From Sulfurihydrogenibium sp. (lineage in GTDB: Bacteria > Aquificota > Aquificia > Aquificales > Hydrogenothermaceae): 40,560 bases of DNA. Position 1 is the stretch's first letter. Each line of letters opens with the position of its first letter. The stretch lies in the NCBI GenBank assembly GCA_002878035.1, contig PNIU01000008.1, positions 1 through 40,560 on the forward strand, read 5' to 3'. Below are positions 34,513 to 40,560 of this stretch, piece by piece. The position numbers and the translations under genes are program-made. Below the pieces are notes generated by a model. The model made no database searches. It saw only the letters and a program-made list of their open reading frames with translations, and was not told where the DNA came from.

Positions 34513-35726
34513 CTGTATATATCTCCTTTCACCAGATGCTCTAAAAGTTTAAAACTCATATAAGTGTTATACTTTGTCTGAACGTAGTTATTTTTTGCGT
34601 TTACGTAATCGTAGTAGTATTTGTCCAAAACGATGAAGTTTGCTACTCCCATCTTGTAGGCTTTTAAGTATTTTTCATAAACATCGTAAGATACCTGAAC
34701 TTGTTTTTCGTAAGTCTTTAGACTGTCTATACCATACAAAACAGACGTGTAAAGATTTTCAAGGTTTTGCTGTAAAGTTAGATTTTGTCTAAACTTTTGA
34801 ATATTCAGTATTCTGTCTTTAACAGAAAGACTTAGCAGTTTATACCTTAAGCCACCGTAAAAAAGATTAGAAGTAAAACCAACAGAAAATACGTTTTGGT
34901 TTCCATTACCGGTAGGGTCTTTGTTTATTTGTCTTTCATAGGATAGATAAAACTTAGGAATCCAGTAATTTTTCTCTTTTCTGTATTCAACTTCGTTTAT
35001 TTTTTTATCTAAATCGATAATTTTAACGTCTGGACTGTTTTTAAGATATATTTCTTTCTGGCTGTAAATCTGATTTAAATCTTCTTTGCTTAGATTGTAA
35101 GGTTCTACTGGTTTTATCTGGTCTAAACCAGAAACTATTTTTAAGATGTTGTAGTAAGATTCCATATACTTTTGATACTGTAAGAGATTTGCCTGCTCCG
35201 TTAAAAGTTTAAGCTGCCAGTTATCGTACTCTACCGCCGGAAATCTACCGTCTTTTACGGCTTCTTTTACAAAGTTTAAGATTTCTTCAACGTTTTTTAC
35301 TCTTTCCTGCTGAATATTTACAAGCTCAAAATACATACAGTAGTTTACGTAAGCCGTAAGAAGATTTTTAAACAAGGTTTCTTTCTCTTTCTCAGAAATT
35401 ACAACGGACTTTTCAATTAGTATTCTGTTTATTTCTTCATCGAACTTGCTTTTTCCAAAAATATCCATATCGTTAACAATCTTTAAAGATGTGATGTTGT
35501 AAGAAGGCACGGCTTGAGTATTGGAATGGGAAAAGCTTAAATCTGCGTTTATGTTTAAAAATCTGGTTGCAAAAAGGTCTTTGTAAAGAAGTTGGTAATA
35601 CTCTTTGTTGTTTTTTAAGTTTTCATCTACCAAAAAGTTTTTTTTAGCTGCCTGAAAAATATCCATAATCTCATCGGCTTTAACCGTATAAAACAAGGTT
35701 AAAATTAGTAAAATTAAGTTTTTCAT
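34509..35726 (-). CDS. TolC-family outer-membrane protein
   Basis: The 405-residue outer-membrane factor has a signal peptide (about 1-17, MKNLILLILTLFYTVKA) and the long helical repeats of the OEP family; the stretch FYLSYERQINKDPTGNGN...SVGFTSNLFYGG looks like a membrane-spanning beta hairpin. It completes the second tripartite exporter. Its start lies in the hydrolase stop (ATGA) with no separate ribosome site, so it relies on translation of the upstream enzyme gene. The sequence has little resemblance to the other TolC-like protein at 20362-21567. Confidence 0.83.
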   Translation of the reverse strand: MKNLILLILTLFYTVKADEIMDIFQAAKKNFLVDENLKNNKEYYQLLYKDLFATRFLNINADLSFSHSNTQAVPSYNITSLKIVNDMDIFGKSKFDEEINRILIEKSVVISEKEKETLFKNLLTAYVNYCMYFELVNIQQERVKNVEEILNFVKEAVKDGRFPAVEYDNWQLKLLTEQANLLQYQKYMESYYNILKIVSGLDQIKPVEPYNLSKEDLNQIYSQKEIYLKNSPDVKIIDLDKKINEVEYRKEKNYWIPKFYLSYERQINKDPTGNGNQNVFSVGFTSNLFYGGLRYKLLSLSVKDRILNIQKFRQNLTLQQNLENLYTSVLYGIDSLKTYEKQVQVSYDVYEKYLKAYKMGVANFIVLDKYYYDYVNAKNNYVQTKYNTYMSFKLLEHLVKGDIYR

Positions 35727-36508
35727 TTTTCAAAAAAATTTAAAGTTTCTCTAAAAACAGTCTCTCTTTCGTTATCTATCGTAATCATATGGTAGCTGTC
35801 TTTTAAAATCAAGAGTTTTTTCTCTGGAGAAGATACTTTTTCGTATATAGTGTAGGCACTTTTTACACTTGAGAGGTCGTCATACTGAGAATGTAAAACT
35901 ATAACAGGTTTTGTTATAGTTGGTAGTTCTTTAATCAAATGTTTTGAAAGTTTTAGAAGTTCTTTTATCGTAACGCCGGGGAATCTATCGTAAGCTACTG
36001 CATTTTTTGTTAAAAGACTTGATACTTTTTTCCTGACGGCTTCGTTTTTTATGCCATAAGGAAATTTCTCTTTAAAGTAGAAAAAATGTTTTACCGGAGT
36101 TGCTAAAACCAACGGAAGAAGCTTAACTGCCTTTGGTATGCTCCAACCATCAAGGTATAGTGTAGGAGACCAAGCTGCCACTTTTTTGACCTTTTCACTT
36201 TCTTTAGACAGAAGTAGTGAAAGCATACCACCTACACATAGACCTGCTACGTATATACTTTCATAATCGTTCTCTATCGTTTTTAAAAGTGTCCTTACAC
36301 TGTCTAACCAGTCTTGCCATTTTGTTTTTTTCAAGTCTTCCAAAGTTGTACAGTGTCCTGCCAGTATAGGACAGTAAACGTCGTAACCTTCTTGATTAAA
36401 CTTACCACCTATCCATCTAAGCTCAAAAGGACCACCTGTTAAACCATGAATCAGTATAAGTGCTTTTTTACCTTCACCTTTTAGTATGAAACCTTCCCTA
36501 TAACTCAT
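35723..36508 (-). CDS. alpha/beta hydrolase with cysteine nucleophile
   Basis: The 261-residue alpha/beta hydrolase resembles the carboxylesterase/monoacylglycerol lipase group. The oxyanion segment LIHGLTGGPFE lies near 19-29. The nucleophile elbow reads AGLCVGG, so the expected serine is replaced by Cys91, as in dienelactone hydrolase and PHA synthase. The acid is Asp210 or Asp211 in HSQYDD, and the base is His240 in DSYHMIT. No signal peptide is present, so it is cytoplasmic. The substrate is unknown. It overlaps the aminotransferase gene by 11 bases upstream and the TolC gene by four downstream, joining enzymes to exporter in one operon. Confidence 0.88.
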   Translation of the reverse strand: MSYREGFILKGEGKKALILIHGLTGGPFELRWIGGKFNQEGYDVYCPILAGHCTTLEDLKKTKWQDWLDSVRTLLKTIENDYESIYVAGLCVGGMLSLLLSKESEKVKKVAAWSPTLYLDGWSIPKAVKLLPLVLATPVKHFFYFKEKFPYGIKNEAVRKKVSSLLTKNAVAYDRFPGVTIKELLKLSKHLIKELPTITKPVIVLHSQYDDLSSVKSAYTIYEKVSSPEKKLLILKDSYHMITIDNERETVFRETLNFFEK

Positions 36509-37871
36509 CTTTACTTACTCTGGAAAATAGTGCGTCTAAAAGTAAAACGGCAAGCTCTATCTCTTGGTCTGTTATCTCAAGAGAAGGTGCAAGGGTTAAA
36601 ACGTTTTTGTAATAGCCTCCAACGTCTAAAACTAAGCCGTAGTTCTTTCCGTTTACGTTTATGTTAGCCTTTAAACCTTCTTCAACTATTTTATCTGTTA
36701 GCCTTTTTGAAGGTGTATAACCATCTTTTTCACATATCTCTACTCTTAAAGCCAGTCCTAAACCGTCAACATCTCCAATAAACGGATACTTTTTCTTTAA
36801 ATCTTTGAGTAATTCTAAAAACTTCTTTCCTTTTTCTTCCACTATCTTTTCGTAATCTTTTTCTTCAATTAAGTTAAACACTTCTAAACCTGCTCTTACA
36901 CCTATAGGGTTAGATGAAAAGGTTGAGTGAGTGCTTCCCGGTGGAAATATATCTGGATTTATAAGCTCTTCTCTTGCCCACAAACCAGACAACGGGTTCA
37001 TTCCGTTAGTTAAAGATTTTCCAAAGACGATAATATCCGGCTTAACGCCAAAATGCTCTATACTCCAAAGTTTTCCAGTTCTGTAAAAGCCCATCTGTAT
37101 CTCATCACTTACAAGTAAAACTTTATACTCGTCAAGGACTGGCTTTATTCTTTTAAAGTAATCTTTCGGTGGTATTATATAACCACCAGTTCCTTGTATA
37201 GGCTCAATGTAAAATGCTCCAAACTCGCAGTTTTTAGTTTTTGGATTGCAAACGGTGTAATACTCACTTTCAAAAAGTTTCTCAAACTCTTTAGCACAGT
37301 AAAGGTCGCAGGTTTCTTTTTCTTTTCCGTAAGGACATCTAAAACAGTAAGGATAAGGAATAAAAAAAGCCCTGTCTGAAAAATGACCATATCTCTCTCT
37401 GTATCTATAACTGGAAGTTATGTTTGTAGCTCCTATGGTTCTTCCGTGATAACCGCCCATAAACGCAAAGTTTAGATTTTTCTTAGTGTAATTTCTCACG
37501 ATTTTTAAAGAATCTTCTATAGCTTGAGAACCTCCAACGTTAAAATGTACTCTTCCTTTTAAACCAAACCTGTCTTCAACAGATTTTGCTATCTTGTAAG
37601 ATAGAAGTATCTTCTCTTTTGTTAAAAACTGGGAAGCAAGCTGTCCTAACGTATCCATCTGGTTTTTTATGGCATCGTTAATTTTTCTGTTGTTGTATCC
37701 AAAGTTGCAGGCAGAGTACCACATCTGTAAGTCTAAGTATTCTTTCCCTTCCAAATCGTAAAGATAGCTTCCTTCAGACCTTGCAAAAATCTTAGGCGGG
37801 TTTAAATAATGGACAGTATCTCCAAAAGAACAGTACTTAGATTCAAGTTCTAAAAGTTCTTTTTCTGTCAT
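36498..37871 (-). CDS. class III PLP aminotransferase with cysteine cluster
   Basis: The fold-type I aminotransferase of 457 residues is of the 4-aminobutyrate/ornithine/diaminobutyrate group. PLP residues are visible: GGSQAIEDSLKI near 113-124, Asp256 in LLVSDEIQMGF and the Schiff-base lysine Lys285 in IVFGKSLTNGMNPLSG. An insert carries four cysteines, 176, 179, 188 and 192 (CFRCPYGKEKETCDLYC), a likely metal or Fe-S site; related inserts (PYCxRCPFG) occur in some archaeal-type homologues. The substrate is unknown; phospho-lyase activity on an amino alcohol phosphate is possible within the family. GGAGA precedes the ATG. It overlaps the HAD gene by 29 bases. Confidence 0.88.
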   Translation of the reverse strand: MTEKELLELESKYCSFGDTVHYLNPPKIFARSEGSYLYDLEGKEYLDLQMWYSACNFGYNNRKINDAIKNQMDTLGQLASQFLTKEKILLSYKIAKSVEDRFGLKGRVHFNVGGSQAIEDSLKIVRNYTKKNLNFAFMGGYHGRTIGATNITSSYRYRERYGHFSDRAFFIPYPYCFRCPYGKEKETCDLYCAKEFEKLFESEYYTVCNPKTKNCEFGAFYIEPIQGTGGYIIPPKDYFKRIKPVLDEYKVLLVSDEIQMGFYRTGKLWSIEHFGVKPDIIVFGKSLTNGMNPLSGLWAREELINPDIFPPGSTHSTFSSNPIGVRAGLEVFNLIEEKDYEKIVEEKGKKFLELLKDLKKKYPFIGDVDGLGLALRVEICEKDGYTPSKRLTDKIVEEGLKANINVNGKNYGLVLDVGGYYKNVLTLAPSLEITDQEIELAVLLLDALFSRVSKDEL

Positions 37872-38508
37872 TTTTAATCTCCTCTTGAAGGTTTTTGATT
37901 ATATCTTTAAAGTTTTCAAATTTATAAACATCCTTTCCTACACTTTTTAAGTATTCGTAGAGTTTTCCTTTTGCAAAAACTTTTTCTACTTTAGTTGCAA
38001 CGCAAAAATCGGACCTCCCATCTCCTATGTAGTAAAGTTTTTCGTGATGTATGTTTTTTTCGTAGAATTTACACTTGCAGTTTCCCATTTTAGCACTACA
38101 GAAAGGATAGTAGTAAGGAAACTCTACCTTTAGACCTTCTTCTGTAAAGATTAACTCGTTAGATAAAATTAAATCTACTTTTATACCGTGTTTATCTAAA
38201 ATCTTCTCTATAAAGTATCTAAATCCATCGCTTATTATGAAAACTTTTCCGCTAAATGTCTTTACAAATTCCACAAAATCTTTAAAGTGTTCGTCTATCT
38301 CTACACTTTCCAAGAAATAATCTACCTTTTCTTTGTCTATATCTTTTACAAGGGATACCTGTTGAGAAAGACAGTCTAAGGAAGATATCTCACCTTTAAG
38401 CCACCTTTCCTCAACGTCAAGGTATTCTCTATCTGCAAAAACTTCTAAGAATGTATCCACCACATCTACTTTTGTAATAGTTCCGTCAAAATCACATAAA
38501 AAAACCAA
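37843..38508 (-). CDS. HAD-superfamily phosphatase (MtnX/SerB-like)
   Basis: The 221-residue HAD hydrolase has motif I CDFDGTIT at the N-terminus (nucleophile Asp6, general acid Asp8), motif II IISDGF near 92-97 and motif IV IGDGRSDFCVA near 165-176, with a small helical cap after motif I. It is nearest to the MtnX/phosphoserine phosphatase/PHOSPHO1 group. An FCSAKMGNCKCKF segment adds three cysteines. The start is TTG at 38508, with AGGAG six bases upstream. It is the first gene of the six-gene enzyme-exporter operon; the gap before it holds a tandem 11-bp repeat. The actual phosphate ester is unknown. Confidence 0.87.
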   Translation of the reverse strand: MVFLCDFDGTITKVDVVDTFLEVFADREYLDVEERWLKGEISSLDCLSQQVSLVKDIDKEKVDYFLESVEIDEHFKDFVEFVKTFSGKVFIISDGFRYFIEKILDKHGIKVDLILSNELIFTEEGLKVEFPYYYPFCSAKMGNCKCKFYEKNIHHEKLYYIGDGRSDFCVATKVEKVFAKGKLYEYLKSVGKDVYKFENFKDIIKNLQEEIKNDRKRTFRT

Positions 38509-38535
38509 ACTCTTCTCCTTTTGTAGATTGTTTAA

Positions 38536-38568
38536 AGATTACTATGAGAATATTACAAAAAGATTACA
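38536..38568 (-). promoter_or_regulatory. tandem 11-bp repeat before the HAD-aminotransferase-RND operon
   Basis: Minus strand: TGTAAT (38568-38563), CTTTT, TGTAAT (38557-38552), then ten bases and TAATCTTTA from 38541, where a -10 element would be. The perfect 11-bp direct repeat is the usual binding pattern of OmpR-family regulators, and such a regulator is encoded at 39881-40555. The -10 itself is poor. The same geometry precedes the first RND operon. Confidence 0.45.
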
Positions 38569-38571
38569 ATT

Positions 38572-39897
38572 TTACGCTATAGTTAACTCTACAGTCGTTC
38601 CTTGGTTTACTACACTCTTTATATTTATCTTTATTCCAAGTATGTTTGAGTAAAGTTTGACGATGGAAAGTCCAAGTCCTAAACCTTCAGAATTTTCAGA
38701 TTTATAAAACTCATCGAATATTTTTTCTAACTTGTCTTCTTCTATACCTACTCCAGTATCCGATACAGTTAGTTTTACGGTTGAGTTTTCTTCGTAGGCT
38801 TTAATTTTGATTGTTCCGTTTTGTTTGTTAAAGTTGACCGCATTACTTATTATGTTTTGCAGTATCTCTTTAAACATAACTTCGTCAGTTTGGATAGTTA
38901 AGTTTTTATCTAAGTCTAACTCTACTTTTAGATTTTTTTCTTTTATCTTTTGGCTAAAGATTGATAGGACTTCTTTTACAACCTTATCAACGTTTACCTG
39001 CTTTATATCTGGATAGAATAGTTCCTTTGTTTTGTAAAGTTTGTTAAGTATCTGAAATATACTTAGAATGTATAAAGATATTTCGTGAATGTTCTTTAAG
39101 GTCTTTATATACTCTTCTTTTTCTCTATCTTTTCGTAGGGTTATGTCTATATCAGTGATTATTGTAGTTAAAGGGGTTTTTATCTCATGGGATAAGACTA
39201 CGATAAAATCTTTCTGCTTTTGGTAAAGTTCTTTAACTGTGTTTAACAGATTGTTGAATGTTTGTATTATCTTTTTAAACTCTTCAGAATACTTGTTGCT
39301 GTCTATTGGGGTTAGGTCTACAACGGACACATTTTCTATATCTTCAGAAAGCCTGTCTATATTTTTTAGATTTTTATCTACAGTGTAGTATATAAATCCA
39401 TTTAGTAATAAAATCGTAACTATGTAAAGTGTTATCAGTATGTCGTCGTATTTTTCTATTACTGATATGATTCTGTTGACATTTTTAGCGATTAAAACTT
39501 GATAATCTGGTAATTTAACGTAAATAAGTCTATAAACATTTTTCTCAATCTTTACGTTTTTTATCTCTTCATTTTCTAAGTTTTTTACTAAAGCGTTGAT
39601 GTTTTTATCTAAAACAGGGTCATTTTTTATGTTCTTATAAACAACTTGGCCATCTTTTAAGACGATTATACGGTATTTGTCGTTGTTAAAAATCTTTATA
39701 TCTTCAAGTAAGTCTTTGTCTTCTGATAGTTTTAAGATTTCTTCTTTTTTGCTTTCTAAGTCTGAATCTACATTTTGATACATCAAATCTTTTAAAAGCG
39801 AAAAAGAAACGTAGCTAAACAGTGATATTAAAACTACAGAACCTAAAAACAGTTGAATAACTATTTTCTGTTTTAAACTTCTATTCTTCAAAAACAT
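38572..39897 (-). CDS. sensor histidine kinase
   Basis: The 441-residue kinase pairs with the overlapping OmpR-type regulator. Two membrane helices (about 12-34 and 152-172) enclose a periplasmic sensing domain of some 115 residues rich in Lys, Asp and Asn. A HAMP-like linker follows, then HisKA with His237 in VLSHEIKTPL, then a HATPase domain with N-box NIISNAVNFN, DTGVGIEE and GLGLGLSIV. The sensing domain lacks His/Met clusters, so a metal ligand is not evident. It ends 63 bases before the HAD gene, which reads the same way. Confidence 0.92.
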   Translation of the reverse strand: MFLKNRSLKQKIVIQLFLGSVVLISLFSYVSFSLLKDLMYQNVDSDLESKKEEILKLSEDKDLLEDIKIFNNDKYRIIVLKDGQVVYKNIKNDPVLDKNINALVKNLENEEIKNVKIEKNVYRLIYVKLPDYQVLIAKNVNRIISVIEKYDDILITLYIVTILLLNGFIYYTVDKNLKNIDRLSEDIENVSVVDLTPIDSNKYSEEFKKIIQTFNNLLNTVKELYQKQKDFIVVLSHEIKTPLTTIITDIDITLRKDREKEEYIKTLKNIHEISLYILSIFQILNKLYKTKELFYPDIKQVNVDKVVKEVLSIFSQKIKEKNLKVELDLDKNLTIQTDEVMFKEILQNIISNAVNFNKQNGTIKIKAYEENSTVKLTVSDTGVGIEEDKLEKIFDEFYKSENSEGLGLGLSIVKLYSNILGIKINIKSVVNQGTTVELTIA

Positions 39898-40555
39898 CGA
39901 ATATATAACCTAAACCTCTTATAGACTTTATATACTTGTGATTTTCATCTTCTATCTTACTCCTTAACCTTGATATGAGAACTTCCACAACATTACTATT
40001 TAGTTCGAAGGATATATCGTAAACTGCGTTGATAATATTCTCCCGTGTAATTATTTTCCCTTTGTTTAAGACAAAGTATCTTAAAAGTAAATACTCTTTG
40101 GCTGAAAGTTTAAGTGTTTGGCCAGATTTTTTAACGGTAGATTTTGCTAAATCTATTTCTAAGTCTCCGATGTTGATTATAGAAGATTTTATATCTTTAT
40201 CTCTTCTTAAAACTGCCCTTATCCTTGCTAAAAGTTCTTCAAAGTTAAAAGGTTTTGTTATGTAGTCGTCTGCTCCCAAATCAAGGGCTTCTATCTTACT
40301 TTTTATCTCATCTTTGGCAGTTAATATGATTATAGGCACTTTTACGTTTTTAGCTCTTAAGATTTTTATAACTTCTTTACCGTCTAACTTAGGAATCATA
40401 AGGTCAAGTATCACAACATCGTAATTTTGAGTGGATAGGTAGTTTAAAGCTTCCTCTCCATCGTAAACTAAATCTACAAGGTAATTTTCTTCTTCAAGTC
40501 CTTTCTTTATAAGCTTTCCTAACCTCTTCTCATCTTCAACTACCAGTATTTTCAT
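39881..40555 (-). CDS. OmpR-family response regulator
   Basis: The 224-residue regulator has a receiver domain (1-115), with acidic residues at 7-9, phospho-acceptor Asp51, Thr79 and Lys101. A winged-helix DNA-binding domain follows (about 128-222), with the recognition region NSNVVEVLISRLRSKIE and wing GLGYIFD. This family (PhoB, CusR, CzcR) binds tandem repeats spaced 11 bp apart. The gene overlaps its kinase gene by 17 bases. Its start is five bases from the window edge, so its own promoter is not visible. Confidence 0.94.
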   Translation of the reverse strand: MKILVVEDEKRLGKLIKKGLEEENYLVDLVYDGEEALNYLSTQNYDVVILDLMIPKLDGKEVIKILRAKNVKVPIIILTAKDEIKSKIEALDLGADDYITKPFNFEELLARIRAVLRRDKDIKSSIINIGDLEIDLAKSTVKKSGQTLKLSAKEYLLLRYFVLNKGKIITRENIINAVYDISFELNSNVVEVLISRLRSKIEDENHKYIKSIRGLGYIFDVFEE

Positions 40556-40560
40556 GGCTT

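Noticed and set aside
1-40560. CRISPR array, insertion sequence or prophage
   Set aside because: No regularly spaced repeats, transposase, integrase or phage structural genes were seen; gene style is uniform throughout.

Overview
The window looks like the chromosome of a small, AT-rich thermophile of the Aquificota, most likely the Hydrogenothermaceae (Sulfurihydrogenibium or Persephonella type). This rests on the low GC content, lysine/glutamate-rich proteins, very tight gene packing and recall of the protein families; no database search was possible. There are 38 supported protein genes and one tRNA. No insertion sequence, phage gene, CRISPR array or clear replication origin was seen.

Layout. 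(a) 1-381: a GC-rich hairpin, tRNA-Ser(UGA) on the minus strand with its own promoter, and AT-rich spacer. (b) 382-5272, plus strand: one operon with a small membrane protein, gatB, purB, miaB and a bifunctional-nuclease (DUF151) gene. (c) 5269-8007, minus strand: the lipid/ribosome cluster yceD (DUF177)-rpmF-plsX-fabH, divergent from dcd (8050-8589), whose mRNA appears to be leaderless. (d) 8592-16215, minus strand: a membrane histidine kinase with a sigma-54 activator, a nitronate monooxygenase-like flavoprotein, a 130-residue orphan, an MHS-type transporter, and the thiol pair CcdA/TlpA. (e) 16296-21567, minus strand: a CusCBA/CzcCBA-like metal efflux operon (outer-membrane factor, adaptor lipoprotein, HME-type RND pump). 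(f) 21640-22741, minus strand: rpsU-yqeY-cvpA, divergent from ilvE and two unrecognised genes (22862-25193, plus strand). (g) 25174-30455, minus strand: leuA, an M23 peptidase, a TalC-type transaldolase, a 95-residue protein and dnaA. (h) 30524-38508, minus strand: a six-gene, fully overlapping operon with a HAD phosphatase, a class III aminotransferase with a cysteine cluster, an alpha/beta hydrolase with a cysteine nucleophile, and a second RND system (TolC, adaptor, pump) of unusual type. (i) 38572-40555: an OmpR-type response regulator and histidine kinase directly upstream of (h).

The strongest candidate for something undescribed is region (h)+(i). Three small-molecule enzymes are translationally coupled to a complete tripartite exporter and sit beside a two-component system, which suggests a make-and-export pathway. 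A tandem 11-bp repeat (TGTAAT-N5-TNTAAT) lies in front of this operon and also, with the same geometry, in front of the CusCBA-like operon, so one regulator may control both. A second notable structure is the ilvE/rpsU divergent promoter. Both directions appear to share one palindromic -35 hexamer (TTGCAA) with identical 18-bp spacers and identical TGTTAAAAT extended -10 elements.
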